A DNA stretch of 64,000 nt from JANXQG01 sp963804375 (GCA_963804375.1 CAWDQE010000015.1:248001-312000); one strand, 5' to 3'. Positions 37,368 through 47,237 are shown, counted from the first letter of the stretch. Notes: generated by a model not told the origin, from the letters alone. Translations and numbers: made by a program.

Positions 37368-38385
37368 TTTCGTCAACCCTTTGAGGTGTTTCAGTCCCGC
37401 ATCGGTCACGTCGGTGCAGCCCAAGTTCAGTGTTTCGAGGTTGGTCAACCCTTTGAGGTGCTCTAATCCCGCATCCGTCACTCCGTCGAACAGCAAATCC
37501 AGCGATTGGAGTTTGGAAAAGCCTTTGAACGTCCTTCAACCCCACATCCGTCACCTTAGTGCCCTTCAGGTTCAGCGATTCGAGATCGCTCAGCCCTTTG
37601 AGGTGCTCCAGCCCTGCATCGGTGACCTCATCATATTCAAGGCTCAGCGTTCGGAGTTTGGTCAACCCTTCGATTTGCTTCAGCCCGCTATCCGTGACCT
37701 TGTAGCACGACAGATTCAGTGTTTGGAGTTGGCTCAATCCTTTGAGGTAAACCAGTCCCGTATCGGTTACCTTGGTTTTGTACAAGCTCAGTGTGTGGAG
37801 TTGTGCCAGCCCTTTGAGGTATTTCAGCCCCGTACTGGTTACTGCAGTATTATTCAGGTCCAACGTGTGGAGGTTGGTCAACCCTGTGATCTGTTCCAAA
37901 CCCGCATCAGTCACGTAGGAACAGCCTAAGTTCAACGATTGGAGTGTCGTCATCCCTTTGATGTGTTCTAACCCCGCATCGGTAACGCCGTAGGGCAGGA
38001 CCAGCGACTCAAGCCTCGTCAGGCCCTTGATGTGCTTCAGTCCCACATCGGTCACTTTGGAATAGTATAGGTTCAGCCTTCGGAGTTGTGCCAACGGTTT
38101 GACGTGCTTTAGCCCCGCATCGGTCACTTCGGTGTCGCCCAGGTCCAAGTCTCGGACAGTGGTCAAACCGTCGAGATGCACCAATTCCGCATCAGTCACT
38201 CTGGTATTGTTCAGGTCCACGCCAATCACCGGCTTGCCCGGACTTTGCTCATCCCGAGTGACCTTGCCACCCAGCTTCTCGATCTCGGCGATCGCCTTCG
38301 CCTCTTCCGCCTTCGGTTCTGCCGCCCAACAGAGAACGGGGGCAAGCGACAAGCCCAGCGTCAGCAGCAGAATGGCACGGTTCAT
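37365..38385 (-). CDS. Secreted LRR protein, 5' part, interrupted and frameshifted
   Basis: Signal peptide MNRAILLLTLGLSLAPVLCW (cleavage near AAEP), then about twelve 24-residue LRRs of the form VTDAGLxxLKGLTxLxxLxL. A frame break at 37521-37545 separates VTDVGLKDV from GFSKLQSLDLLFDGVTDAGL; restoring one base continues the array to HLKGLTK. The transposon then supplies the stop at 37365-37367. The lost end is at 32406-32690. TSD 37368-37373. Confidence 0.75.
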
Positions 38386-38780
38386 GGAATTGCCTTTCTA
38401 AACGCGGAATCGCAGAGGTCGTCCGCGGGCAGTCGCACCTATGCTCGGACCAACGGGCCTCTACGGTCATCTTCGTTGCTGGCGTGGCCGCCGTCAAGCG
38501 GCTATGCCGCCGCCGGGGCATTCCACATGCCTTGTCGGCAGGCAAATTCACCGATGCCCTACTTCACGGCCGCCTCGTCTTCGTGGTCCGGGCCTGGCTG
38601 TCGGCGATTCGACAGGCTCGTGCGGCAGTTGAAGTCGGTTGTACGCCTGAATGAGGCTGCGTATGCGGTGCGGCCGTCATCGGCACCGCACGCTGCAAGC
38701 TTTTGGTCACGACCGGTGGACAGAAAGCAGGTGAGAGCGAAGGACAGAACACGATAGCAGGATGGAAAGGTGGCCATAGC
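38386..38780. other. Intergenic region, no gene seen
   Basis: 395 bp between two minus-strand genes. No convincing ORF, repeat or RNA gene. Should contain the LRR promoter. Confidence 0.4.
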
Positions 38781-39728
38781 TCACTTTGTTGTGAAATGGT
38801 TCCGCAGGTAGCTCTTCCCCCGTCGCGTTCGCCATGCGTAGCCCAACAACCCAACTACACCAACGCCGAGCAGGGCGAGAGTAGAAGGTTCCGGCGTTGG
38901 AGCGAATGCCAGGCCAGTCGGAGAACTCAATCCACTGGCAAACGTGGATCGGCTGCCGCCTGGTGTGAACTCGTAGATATTGCCAGAACCCCCATCGGTC
39001 TCGAAAAGATTGCCCCTGCTGTCGAATGCCAAGAAGCCGGGCTGGTTCAGTCCGCTGGCAAAGGTCGATCGTGTCCCGCTCGGCGTGAATTCGTAAATGT
39101 TGCCAGAACCGAGGTCTGCCTCGAAGAGATCGCCGCTGCTGTTGAATGCCAAGCCTACCGGAAAATCCAGTCCACCGGCGAAGGTAGATTGATTTCCGTT
39201 GGGAGTGAATTGGTTGATACGCCCCGAGCCTGCGTCCGCCTCAAGAAGATCACCACTGCGGTCGAATGCCACGCTTTCTGGAAGGTTTAGCCCACTGACG
39301 AACGTAGATAGCATCCCGCTTAACGTCAATTTGTAGATGCCTGTGCCTGAGTTTAGGTTCGTAACGAAGAGATTACCGCTACTGTCGAATGCTAAGCCAT
39401 GCGGTTCGCCCAACCCGCTTGCGAAGGTGGACCGGCCCCCGCTCGGGGTGAATTTGTAGATATTGCCAGAAATCGTATCCGCCTCATAGAGATTGCCGTT
39501 GCTGTCGAATGCCAAGCCGTTTGCCAAATCCAGCCCACTGGCGACGAACGTGGATTGAGTTCCGTTTGGCGTGAATTCATCGATACTGCTGGCGTGGTGA
39601 GGAAAGGTAGTGAACGGACCCGCAATCGATACGAAGAGATCGGCTGCGAGGGCCAAGTCGCTGGAAAGCCCGGACCAGATGCCGAATACTACCAAGAGAA
39701 GTTTTGCCCAACTCGCGAATCGTTTCAT
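38781..39728 (-). CDS. NHL-like beta-propeller protein with PEP-CTERM anchor
   Basis: 315 residues. Signal peptide MKRFASWAKLLLVVFGIWSG, then six or more propeller repeats (LAFDSNGNLYEADTISGNIY, LAFDSSGNLFVTNLNSGTGI, LAFNSSGDLFEADLGSGNIY) and a classical PEP-CTERM end: PTPEPSTLALLGVGVVGLLG, Tyr-Ala-Trp, RTRRGK. Exported and probably processed by exosortase. AGGAGG precedes the ATG at 39728. Confidence 0.88.
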   Translation of the reverse strand: MKRFASWAKLLLVVFGIWSGLSSDLALAADLFVSIAGPFTTFPHHASSIDEFTPNGTQSTFVASGLDLANGLAFDSNGNLYEADTISGNIYKFTPSGGRSTFASGLGEPHGLAFDSSGNLFVTNLNSGTGIYKLTLSGMLSTFVSGLNLPESVAFDRSGDLLEADAGSGRINQFTPNGNQSTFAGGLDFPVGLAFNSSGDLFEADLGSGNIYEFTPSGTRSTFASGLNQPGFLAFDSRGNLFETDGGSGNIYEFTPGGSRSTFASGLSSPTGLAFAPTPEPSTLALLGVGVVGLLGYAWRTRRGKSYLRNHFTTK

Positions 39729-40248
39729 AAACCCTCCTCTGCTTGCATGCCTCTGTTGTCGGGACTTCTCCAAATCCAAGCGAGAATCCGTCGCGGCTGC
39801 CAAAGCAGCCAGGACGGGCTACCGCCTGCAAGAGGGGAACTCGCACCCAAGAAATACACGAAGCCCGAACCCATCGAAGGGCTTGGCTTTCGTTTGGTGG
39901 CGGGTGCCGCCAGAATGCAGCCAGAAGGACAACCGCCCTTACGGGTGGGACGTTTGTCGCCTGGCTGCGGTCGCTGCCTCAAGGTAGGGCCGACGATGAT
40001 GGAGAACTGATGGCGATTATGCTCCTGGCCAGGATGCGTGTCAAGCATTTCCCTCACAAGAGCACGGAAGCAACTCTTTTGGGGCAGCGGATAGCCCCGG
40101 AAATGCCCCAAGTAGGTTATTCCAGGGCAGCCCGGCTTTGCTGTGCGTCGGCCCGGCTCGCTTGCTTCGGCGATGTACCGCGGATAGTATGGGATCGAGG
40201 GTCAGAACGCGGCGGACAAGGCAAGGGCTTGCCGCGTAAAGAACCACC
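39729..40248. other. Intergenic region, no gene seen
   Basis: 520 bp between divergent genes. One plus-strand frame is open (39743-40288) but its composition is not protein-like. No paired attC arms recognised. Confidence 0.4.
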
Positions 40249-40602
40249 ATGTTCGAGCTACTCTGCCCATCCTCCCACGAGAAACTGATCTACGGCAAGT
40301 GTCCTTGGTGCGGAAGTACGATTATTGACGGGCGGAACTTGCTGACGGTAATGTGCGAGGCCCGCATTTCGAGTTTCATGACGCAGCCATTGAACGAGCG
40401 GCATGCGAAAGTGGTTCTTCCGCACCTGCTCGCCGCTTTGCGACAGGCGAATCCGGCTTTCCGTATGGCGGCCGTAACGATCCTCGGGCAGCTCGGTGCC
40501 TACGCAGAGGATGCGTTGCCCGCCTTATCCAACCTGCTGCACGACGAGGACCAGTTCGTCCGTGAAGCAGTCGAAGAGGCGATCAAGAACATCGAGAAAT
40601 AG
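40249..40602 (+). CDS. HEAT-repeat protein with N-terminal CPWCG
   Basis: 117 residues. KCPWCGSTIIDGR near residue 20 resembles half a zinc ribbon; the C-terminus contains HEAT-like helices (VLPHLLAALRQANPAFRMAA, ALPALSNLLHDEDQFVREAV). Similar to HEAT proteins common in Planctomycetes. Stand-alone unit. Confidence 0.7.
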   Translation: MFELLCPSSHEKLIYGKCPWCGSTIIDGRNLLTVMCEARISSFMTQPLNERHAKVVLPHLLAALRQANPAFRMAAVTILGQLGAYAEDALPALSNLLHDEDQFVREAVEEAIKNIEK

Positions 40603-40765
40603 GTCAGGCGTGGGCTGGCGTCAACTCCGCCCTTCGATCTCCGCACGCACCCGCTCTTCGGCTGGGGCCAGCGGTTGCTTGGGTCGTGGGCGGGCGGTAG
40701 CATAAGAGGAAGTGAGACTTGATTCGACGACTTATGCGTTCCCGCTATCACGAAGCACCGCCAAA

Positions 40766-41173
40766 ATGAGTTCACCCGTACACCACATGACTGTGATCCG
40801 GTATCACCGCGATTCACGCCCTTGGGCCTCTGAGGATGTCCGTTCGCCGACATGGCACGATGTCGAAACGGCTATTCGCAGGATGGACAATTACTGCTAT
40901 CCGATCGTCCAACTAAACTGCACGGAATTCGAGGATGATGAGGACATTTTCAATGTCATAGGCGGCGATGGCCGGTACGCGATCTTCCACATGATGGGCG
41001 AATGGCAGTACGAAGATCCGCACGGAGGCGACGGTGATGTTCGCCTATGGGAGAGTGATCAGGGCTACTTTTGCAAGGAACGTAACATCATCAACAACGT
41101 CGAAAAGGTACTGCGAATTACCAGACAGTTCTTCGAATCCGGTTCGTATGACGGACTCGACAACGTTACGTAG
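40766..41173 (+). CDS. Imm1-like immunity protein
   Basis: 135 residues. TWHDVETAIRRMD, FNVIGGDGRYAIFHMMG and VEKVLRITRQFFESGSYD follow the layout of Imm1-family immunity proteins, which neutralise contact-dependent or polymorphic toxins. No toxin gene is adjacent, so it would be an orphan. A GTAGCAT -10-like box, like those in the attC sites, lies about 65 bases upstream. Identification is from pattern memory, not a search. Confidence 0.5.
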   Translation: MSSPVHHMTVIRYHRDSRPWASEDVRSPTWHDVETAIRRMDNYCYPIVQLNCTEFEDDEDIFNVIGGDGRYAIFHMMGEWQYEDPHGGDGDVRLWESDQGYFCKERNIINNVEKVLRITRQFFESGSYDGLDNVT

Positions 41174-41302
41174 TGAAACCAACGTCCCGCCCCATACCGC
41201 AACCCCCCGCCGGTGTCCTATAATCAGCGGTAGCTCGACGTGGGTCGCTTGATGGGGCAACGGTTGAGCGGCTCAACTCGGGCACACGACTTCCAGATTT
41301 CC

Positions 41303-41671
41303 ATGGCTTACCTTCAGCGTATCGACGGCATCTGGGGGCTCCCGCGATTCCATCTGTGTTGCTCCTGCGGCTTCCAGACCGAGGCCGCACCGGTGGGCTT
41401 CATGGCCGAAACGTGTCGCGGCGGCCGCGATAGTTGGTCGGTCGCCTGGTACGATGCCAAGGCACGCAGGCTACGCCATGAGGTCTTTGCCGTTTCCCTT
41501 GATGCTGTCTTGCATCGAGAGGCTGAACGCTGGCGTGATGAGGAAGTCGTGCCGCACATCCGAAAGCTCTACGGTAATTGCTTTGTGTCGATACCGGACG
41601 AGGCAGTCGAGACAGATCTTCCCTGTCCAGGATGTTGCGTGCGGAATCTGATCCAGGAGTCGGTCGCCTGA
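41303..41671 (+). CDS. Hypothetical Cys-rich protein
   Basis: 122 residues (MAYLQRIDGIWGLPRFHLCC). CCSCG near the start and CPGCC near the end could form a zinc site. A TATAAT box at 41219-41224 may be the promoter. Function unknown. Confidence 0.5.
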   Translation: MAYLQRIDGIWGLPRFHLCCSCGFQTEAAPVGFMAETCRGGRDSWSVAWYDAKARRLRHEVFAVSLDAVLHREAERWRDEEVVPHIRKLYGNCFVSIPDEAVETDLPCPGCCVRNLIQESVA

Positions 41672-42471
41672 AGAGCCTTACCGCTAGTGTGTGTGGCGGG
41701 CATCGTGCTCCGCGAGACCATACGATTTCCTTTCGGCTTCGTGACCAGTTCGGCAAGTACCATTCCAACGTCGTCTGGCTGATGCCCGATTGTCTGGCGA
41801 CGTTGACGGCCAAGCGCATTCGCAGCCGCGTAGCTCACAGCCACGGCAAGCGAAAGTAAAGACGGCCAGCCCCATTACAAGACGCAACCCAGCCGCGATT
41901 GGTAACGTCCCTGTCGTCCGTGACGCCGCTCAGTACGCCGACTCCCACCAGCCCCATTTGCTGCCGACCGCCTCTGCCGACCCCGCGAGCCCCAAATGAG
42001 GCAAATGAGGCAATTCTCGCTCTTCTGGGGCATAAGTCGCCATGCAGTAGGTGGCATGTTTGCACTCGAATAGGTGGTCGTTAGCCCCTTCATAAGACGT
42101 TCTCTGGGGCACAATCCAGCCGTATCGCAGATCCTGCCAGTCACCATATATATACTGTCACCGGTGCCCGCAGCATCGCCAGCCGCAACGCGAATGCCGG
42201 CGGCAGCCTGACCTTATCGCCTGGCTGCCGCTTTGCTTCGTGCTGGGCCCGGCCGACCCCACAAGCAAGGTAACCCGCCGACGCCGCCGCGATCCGCGAC
42301 CCGCGAATTCCCCGCGAAAACCGAGGACTTTCGGCCGCCCTACTCCAACGGGTTATTGTCCGGGAGAGGACAGGTTGGCGTCAAGGGCCGGGAGCGAGGT
42401 ATCGGGCGTGATACTTGGATGCCTGATTCGACATTGATCTGCTCGCTGTTAGCGGTGTTATACTGGCGGTT
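41672..42471. other. Intergenic region, no supported gene
   Basis: 800 bp. A plus frame ending at 41859 (HTISFRLRDQFGKYHSNVVW) looks faintly protein-like and may be a decayed cassette. A TTATACT box at 42458-42464 lies just before the next ATG and matches the box before the 26646 start (TATACTGGCGG), so it is probably that gene's promoter. Confidence 0.45.
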
Positions 42472-43215
42472 ATGGACACCGACATGTCACAACGCCGATG
42501 GTATCGCTTGACACCCGACCACGTCGTGCTGCTCCTGCTGGTCGCGGAATGCCTGCTCTGGCTTTCCAGTCGAATCGACTTGCCTTGGTGGGGCGAAGGC
42601 TACGCGGTGTTGACCGCTGTTGCGATCATGGGCTTGGCAATGCTGGCGATGGTGCTGTGGTTTATCTTGGCCTTGATCTTTCGATGGCGATTTCAGTTCA
42701 GCATCCGATCGCTACTCGTGCTCGTCGTCGTCGTCGCGGTGTCGTGCAGTTGGCTGGTGGTCGTGTTAAGAGAAGTGCGTGAGCAGGTGAATTCGGCCAT
42801 CGCCAAGGCCATAGCCGAGGAACTTGGTCCGATCGCGAAGGAAGCCAGTGACGATATGGCGAAGGAAGCCCTCGAAAAGGGCAATGCCTGCTTCGACAAG
42901 GGCGATTACGATGGGGCAATTGCTGCCTATACGCAGGCGATTAAGTTCGATCCGAAGAATACCAGGGCGTATTGCGACCGAGGGGCTGCCTACATGCAGA
43001 AAGGCGAGAATGACAAGGTGATTGCGGACTGTAACGAGGCCATCCGGCTAGATCCTAAATATGCCGACGCCTATCAGGTGCGAGGTTCAGCCTACTCTAG
43101 GAAAGGCGACACAGCCAAAGGGGAAGAGGACTTTGCCCAAGCCAGAACGCTCGGTTACAAGGCTGGCGTGAGGGAACTTCAGCAAGTATTGCCCAACCGC
43201 AAGATCCAACGCTGA
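42472..43215 (+). CDS. Chimeric membrane protein: LRR-family head and tail with TPR centre
   Basis: 247 residues. Head RRWYRLTPDHVVLLLLVAEC, membrane segments and RWRFQFSIRSLLVLVVVVAV are those of the LRR family. The centre is three TPRs (GNACFDKGDYDGAIAAYTQA, RGAAYMQKGENDKVIADCNE, RGSAYSRKGDTAKGEEDFAQ). The tail GVRELQQVLPNRKIQR is the LRR-family cap. Stop is one base before the next gene's start. Confidence 0.78.
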   Translation: MDTDMSQRRWYRLTPDHVVLLLLVAECLLWLSSRIDLPWWGEGYAVLTAVAIMGLAMLAMVLWFILALIFRWRFQFSIRSLLVLVVVVAVSCSWLVVVLREVREQVNSAIAKAIAEELGPIAKEASDDMAKEALEKGNACFDKGDYDGAIAAYTQAIKFDPKNTRAYCDRGAAYMQKGENDKVIADCNEAIRLDPKYADAYQVRGSAYSRKGDTAKGEEDFAQARTLGYKAGVRELQQVLPNRKIQR

Positions 43216-43216
43216 C

Positions 43217-44329
43217 ATGACCGACGCGATTTCCACCCGCCGCTTCCGCCCAACGCCCGACCGCTGCGTGCTGCTCCTCCTTCTCGTCGAGGCCCTGCTC
43301 TTCCTGTCGAACTGGCTGGGTTGGCCGGCGTGGCATAAGGGCTACGCGGTGCTGACTGGTGTGGCCGTGGTGGGCGCGGCGATGGTCTTGATGCTGGTGT
43401 GGTTTGTGGTAGCCTCGCTTCTGCGATGGCGGTTTCAATTCAGCGTCCGCTGCCTGTTGGTGCTGGCAGCCGTCGTGGCGATGCCGTGTAGTTGGCTCGC
43501 GGTCGAGATGAAGAGGGCGAACGGACAGATGAAAGAGGCCGAGGGAGTTGGATCCGGCTATCTTCGATATGATTGGGAAGTCGATGCGGATGGTAATTAC
43601 CGGGAGTTCGCAGAACCGCCACAAGGGCCTCCAGCTTGGGTGTGGAATCTGTTTGGCCGTGATTTCTTCGCGGACGTTGTCTGTGTAAACGGATTTGAAA
43701 TGCCGGGCGGCGAGGGTAAACTTACAGACGCCCACTTGTTGCATGCAGGGAAACTAGACCAACTCCGAACTGTGTCGATCTGGTCCACCGGGATAACCGA
43801 TTTAGGGTTGAAACAACTCACGGGATTGGGCAAACTCGAAACACTAAACCTGGTGTGTTCCAACGTGACGGACATCGGGTTAATTCACCTGGAAAAATTA
43901 GTTCGGCTCCGAACATTGGGTCTCGCAGGAACGCAGGTTACGGATGTCGGATTGCAGCATATCGAAGGACTGGTCCAACTAGAGAATCTGGATCTCTCCC
44001 AGACCGCTGTGACGGATGGCGGACTATCGCACTTTCGGCCGATGGTCCATCTGAAAAAGCTTGACCTTAACCACTCTGGAGTCACAGACGTTGGATTGTC
44101 GCACCTTGTAGGGCTCACACAACTCCAACAGTTGAACCTTAGCTGTACGCAAGTCACAGACGCTGGATTGAAGTATCTTGCAGGACTGACGCGACTACAG
44201 GAGATCGATCTTCGCCTCACCGAAGTTACCGACGAAGGCGTGCTGAAGCTCCAGCAAACATTGCCTAACTGCAAGATCAAACTTGCTGACGATCCAGTCA
44301 TCCCCGTGACACGATCAGGATTGTTCTGA
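43217..44329 (+). CDS. Membrane-anchored LRR protein
   Basis: 370 residues, the longest intact family member. Head with membrane segments and RWRFQFSVRCLLVLAAVVAM, connector FGRDFFADVV, seven LRRs (LETLNLVCSNVTDIGLIHLE, LENLDLSQTAVTDGGLSHF) and tail GVLKLQQTLPNCKI. Starts one base after the TPR chimera stop, so co-transcribed. Confidence 0.8.
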   Translation: MTDAISTRRFRPTPDRCVLLLLLVEALLFLSNWLGWPAWHKGYAVLTGVAVVGAAMVLMLVWFVVASLLRWRFQFSVRCLLVLAAVVAMPCSWLAVEMKRANGQMKEAEGVGSGYLRYDWEVDADGNYREFAEPPQGPPAWVWNLFGRDFFADVVCVNGFEMPGGEGKLTDAHLLHAGKLDQLRTVSIWSTGITDLGLKQLTGLGKLETLNLVCSNVTDIGLIHLEKLVRLRTLGLAGTQVTDVGLQHIEGLVQLENLDLSQTAVTDGGLSHFRPMVHLKKLDLNHSGVTDVGLSHLVGLTQLQQLNLSCTQVTDAGLKYLAGLTRLQEIDLRLTEVTDEGVLKLQQTLPNCKIKLADDPVIPVTRSGLF

Positions 44330-44340
44330 ACCAGTCGGAA

Positions 44341-45239
44341 ATGGAGACCTCCGTGAAATGGTTTGAGTTCGACGGACTATTGTCGTGTTCGGCGGTGTCC
44401 GCGGATAAAGCGGAAGGGATTGCTGCTTCTGATAGGACAGCAGCTAGAATTGCCACCACGGACGACACGACCCGACCCCAACCCCTCCGCTTCCGCCTTA
44501 CGCCCGGCCACTGCCTCCTGGCCCTTCTGGCCGTCGAATTCCTGCTGTTCCTGTCGCAGTGCTTCCGCTGGCTTCCCAAGGGCTGGCCGGTCTTGATCGC
44601 GATTGCAAGCGTGGGCGTGGTCGTGCTGGGGATGTTCGTGTGGTTCGGCGTAGCGTCGGTATTTCGGCGGCGGTTCCAGTTCAGTCTGCTGTCGTTGCTG
44701 GTGCTGGTTGTCGTCGTCGCTTTGCCGTTCAGTTGGCTGGCTGCGGAGATGAAAAAGGCGAGGGAGCAAAAGGAGGCGGTGGAAATACTTCTGGCGTCGG
44801 AATGTCTCGTCGGTGACGATGGCCTCACCGATGAAAACGGGAATTTTGACTTTAGCAGTGTCGGGTGGCGATGGACGGCGAAGAACGTGCCAACAGCGAG
44901 AGATGAAGGGCCGTTAGGTAGGCTATTGGGCAGGAACTTCTTCCATTCCACCAAGGCTATCAAACGTCTTCCGTTCCTAATCTCCGGCAATGAACTCGCC
45001 ATCCCCTTTTCAGGAAACATACTGAGCGGGATACCGCCCGCTCGATGTTGCTTGCCCTAAAGAATCTGCCGAAGCTTCGAGCCCTGGACCTTTCTGGTAT
45101 GCCCGTCATCGATTCCGACTTGGAGTACGTCATACCGTTGAAGGAATTAAGGCAACTCGATCTCACGGACACGCAGGTCACCGACGCCGGCGTCGCCAAG
45201 CTCCAGCAGTCCCTGCCCAACTGCAAGATCACCCGCTGA
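44341..45239 (+). CDS. Membrane-anchored LRR protein, frameshifted
   Basis: First frame carries the head (RFRLTPGHCLLALLAVEFLL, RRRFQFSLLSLLVLVVVVAL, SWLAAEMKKAREQKEAVE) and connector GRNFF. The second frame, from about 45000, encodes LALKNLPKLRALDLSGMPVI, one more LRR and the tail GVAKLQQSLPNCKITR. The break lies at about 44990-45030. Third gene of the 42472-45239 operon (12 bases after the previous stop). Confidence 0.68.
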
Positions 45240-45639
45240 CGTGCCCGCCGCCGGTCCTCGATGCCGGGCGATCGGTAGGAATGTGCGATTCGCGACGGCC
45301 AGATCATCAGTCGCGAAACGTCGGCACGATGCAACGTGCCAAATCTACGGCTGAAGGGCCGGGTCGGTCCAGCATGGGGACGCCCCTTCTGACAGCAAGC
45401 TTGACAGCACGAAAGCTGGGTGCAGCGCCCGCCGTGGTCATGGGCTCGGGGCCGACCTACAGTGTGCCAGCGAGCCGCCGTTCAGGACAAAATGACCGTA
45501 ATCGCGTCTCCGCGTTCCGGGGCTACTCATCGAAGCGAATGTCGGTTAGCAAACCACGTGCCGATCGCTGGCCTTCGTCCCCAGATCATCTGGGCGATTT
45601 CCCTGCGTCATTCCCTGGCGAGCGGCCCGAACCATGCCT
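45240..45639. other. Intergenic region, no gene seen
   Basis: Contains at 45388-45470 the segment similar to 25296-25360. No supported ORF. Confidence 0.35.
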
Positions 45640-45933
45640 CTAGCGGTCTGCTGGTGAAGCCCCATTCGACGCAGCAGTTTCCAGCGAAGGCAAGTCAGGA
45701 TGGATGGCAAACTCTGGCAAGCCGTGGTCCGCCAATTCCACCGTGCTAACCAGCCAGCGACGGATCTGGTCGGCGATTTCGGTGGCCGTGGCTTCTGGGA
45801 GCTTTGCCGATTGCTTGCCGTTCCTGCGGACCCAGTACCGTTGGTTGAATGGGTTGCGAACCAGCTCAATCCGATGGGTTTTGCCGCCTCGGCGCTTCAA
45901 GCTGATGCGGAAAACTGCTGGAAGTCGCGGCAC
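45640..45933 (-). CDS. Hypothetical basic protein
   Basis: 97 residues from a GTG start: VPRLPAVFRISLKRRGGKTH, RIELVRNPFNQRYWVRRNGK, then a helix (ATEIADQIRRWLVSTVEL). Strand-rich basic N-terminus suggests nucleic-acid binding. The longer frame to 46467 is antisense to the next gene and rejected. One of few minus-strand units in this part. Confidence 0.45.
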   Translation of the reverse strand: MPRLPAVFRISLKRRGGKTHRIELVRNPFNQRYWVRRNGKQSAKLPEATATEIADQIRRWLVSTVELADHGLPEFAIHPDLPSLETAASNGASPADR

Positions 45934-46110
45934 GGGACACCCCTCTAGTGGCGAAAGGTCGGAATGCGAATTTGGCCCTTCGATTGCCACAAGTATTGCC
46001 GTGGAAGTACAATACGGCAAGTGTTGAGAAAGCCGGTGTCCGCTAGAGAACCCGTTCAATCGGACACGTAGAACGGCCACAGATCCGTTGGCCGAGCGAG
46101 GTTTAACAAG

Positions 46111-46416
46111 ATGGCGAAGGCTTTCACAGTTGTGGAAGTGTTCGTTGCCCCAGGCAAAGGCTTGGTCGTAGCCTGCCTCGCGAGTGCTGAGGACCGTCGT
46201 CGGCTCGTGACAGGCGCGATGCTGATTTTCAAGAACAGCGAGGGACTCACGGTGCAGCGAACGATTCTGGGCCAGGAGACCCCGTACCCCTGTTTTGGTG
46301 ACCCGGAGCGGGAACCGAAGAACCATTTTATCCTTGTGCAACATGACGACGTAAAGGCGATCTCTCAGGGAGCAGTCTTTCAGGTTCTGGAAGCAGTTTC
46401 GGCCAACACGGCGTAG
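46111..46416 (+). CDS. Hypothetical cassette protein
   Basis: 101 residues (MAKAFTVVEVFVAPGKGLVV), a beta-rich small domain resembling a translation-factor-like barrel, but no family identified. Preceded by CCGTTGG (46085-46091) and its 3' end overlaps the CCAAC of the next attC, the expected cassette layout. Confidence 0.6.
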   Translation: MAKAFTVVEVFVAPGKGLVVACLASAEDRRRLVTGAMLIFKNSEGLTVQRTILGQETPYPCFGDPEREPKNHFILVQHDDVKAISQGAVFQVLEAVSANTA

Positions 46417-46537
46417 TGGCAGAGCGACTGCGCCGTCGCCGCTTGGCGGTTTGAGGCTTTGCAGCATGGAACGGCTACTGGAAATTCAACCGTAACACGA
46501 ACGCGACGGGCGGCGACCACTACGCCTGCCGTTGGGC
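46401..46537 (+). other. attC site
   Basis: CCAAC (46403-46407), spacer ACG, box GCGTAGTGG (46411-46419); then box CCACTACGC (46517-46525), spacer CTG, CCGTTGGGC with GTTGGGC fitting GTTRRRY. Inner boxes are perfectly complementary over 9 bp. Confidence 0.75.
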
Positions 46538-46550
46538 GAACGAGACAAAT

Positions 46551-47072
46551 ATGGGCGCTACACACCGCTTCCTCGCCGTTGAAGATGAAGCGTCTTTGGT
46601 CCCTGGTTGGTTTCGGTCACGGTCGCCCACACCAATGGAACACACGGTGGGGGGGAACTTCGTGTTCTATTTCAGGGAGTTCGGCCCTCCTTCTAACGAC
46701 CGAAAGAAATCACCTTTAGTTAGTGTTTTCATGCCTGTCCGGAAGCACGGAGTTTTGTTGACGTGCGGTGAGGTCCATTTCCTGGCCACACCCATGTCCT
46801 TGTTTCCACGCTTGCGTGCGATGAGCCGCGAGTTCCGGAAATGGCTGTCGCAGTTTACCCGCGTGTTTTCTTGGCGCAAAGATTTCGAGCCGGAATGGGA
46901 TTACTATCTTGAAGGGAGCATTCGGAACCGTGACCCCGATGTGTACGCTTTGCCGAAGGCTATGGAGGCGTTACGACAAGGCCAATACTTTGTGGCTGAC
47001 GATGATAATGATCGGAGGCTGGAAACGATTTGCGAAGAACTTAGAAAACGTGGTGTTCGTGGAGTTGTGTGA
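46551..47072 (+). CDS. Hypothetical cassette protein
   Basis: 173 residues: MGATHRFLAVEDEASLVPGW, FRSRSPTPMEHTVGGNFVFY. Mixed alpha/beta and soluble. No motif recognised. Starts 13 bases after an attC. Confidence 0.62.
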   Translation: MGATHRFLAVEDEASLVPGWFRSRSPTPMEHTVGGNFVFYFREFGPPSNDRKKSPLVSVFMPVRKHGVLLTCGEVHFLATPMSLFPRLRAMSREFRKWLSQFTRVFSWRKDFEPEWDYYLEGSIRNRDPDVYALPKAMEALRQGQYFVADDDNDRRLETICEELRKRGVRGVV

Positions 47073-47081
47073 GTCCAGTTC

Positions 47082-47216
47082 GCCCAACCCGCCACGGCCG
47101 CAAAGTCGCTGCGCGACCGCCGCTTGGTGGTGCAGGGCGTGGGAGGCTGATAGAATAGAAAGAAGGGCGAAACTGAGGAAGTTGGAGGCTGCGGCGGCTG
47201 CCGTGGCCCCCGTTGG
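47082..47216 (+). other. attC site
   Basis: GCCCAAC (47082-47088, a perfect RYYYAAC), spacer CCG, CCACGGCCG; then GGCTGCCGTGG, spacer, CGTTGG. Contains GCCGCTTGGTGG and, 21 bases later, TAGAAT, a promoter-like pair shared with other long sites. Confidence 0.72.
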
Positions 47217-47237
47217 TCACGCGGGGGACCGCAGAAA

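Noticed and set aside
39743..40288. 181-residue plus frame in the intergenic region after the PEP-CTERM gene
   Set aside because: No ribosome site, biased Arg/Pro composition, and it overlaps the well-supported HEAT gene start.
41578..41859. 93-residue frame with a protein-like C-terminal half
   Set aside because: Overlaps the preceding ORF and lacks a credible start; kept only as a comment in the region note.
45934..46467. Upstream extension of the minus-strand hypothetical at 45640
   Set aside because: It is antisense to the 46111 cassette gene and crosses an attC site; the basic C-terminal 97 residues stand alone.
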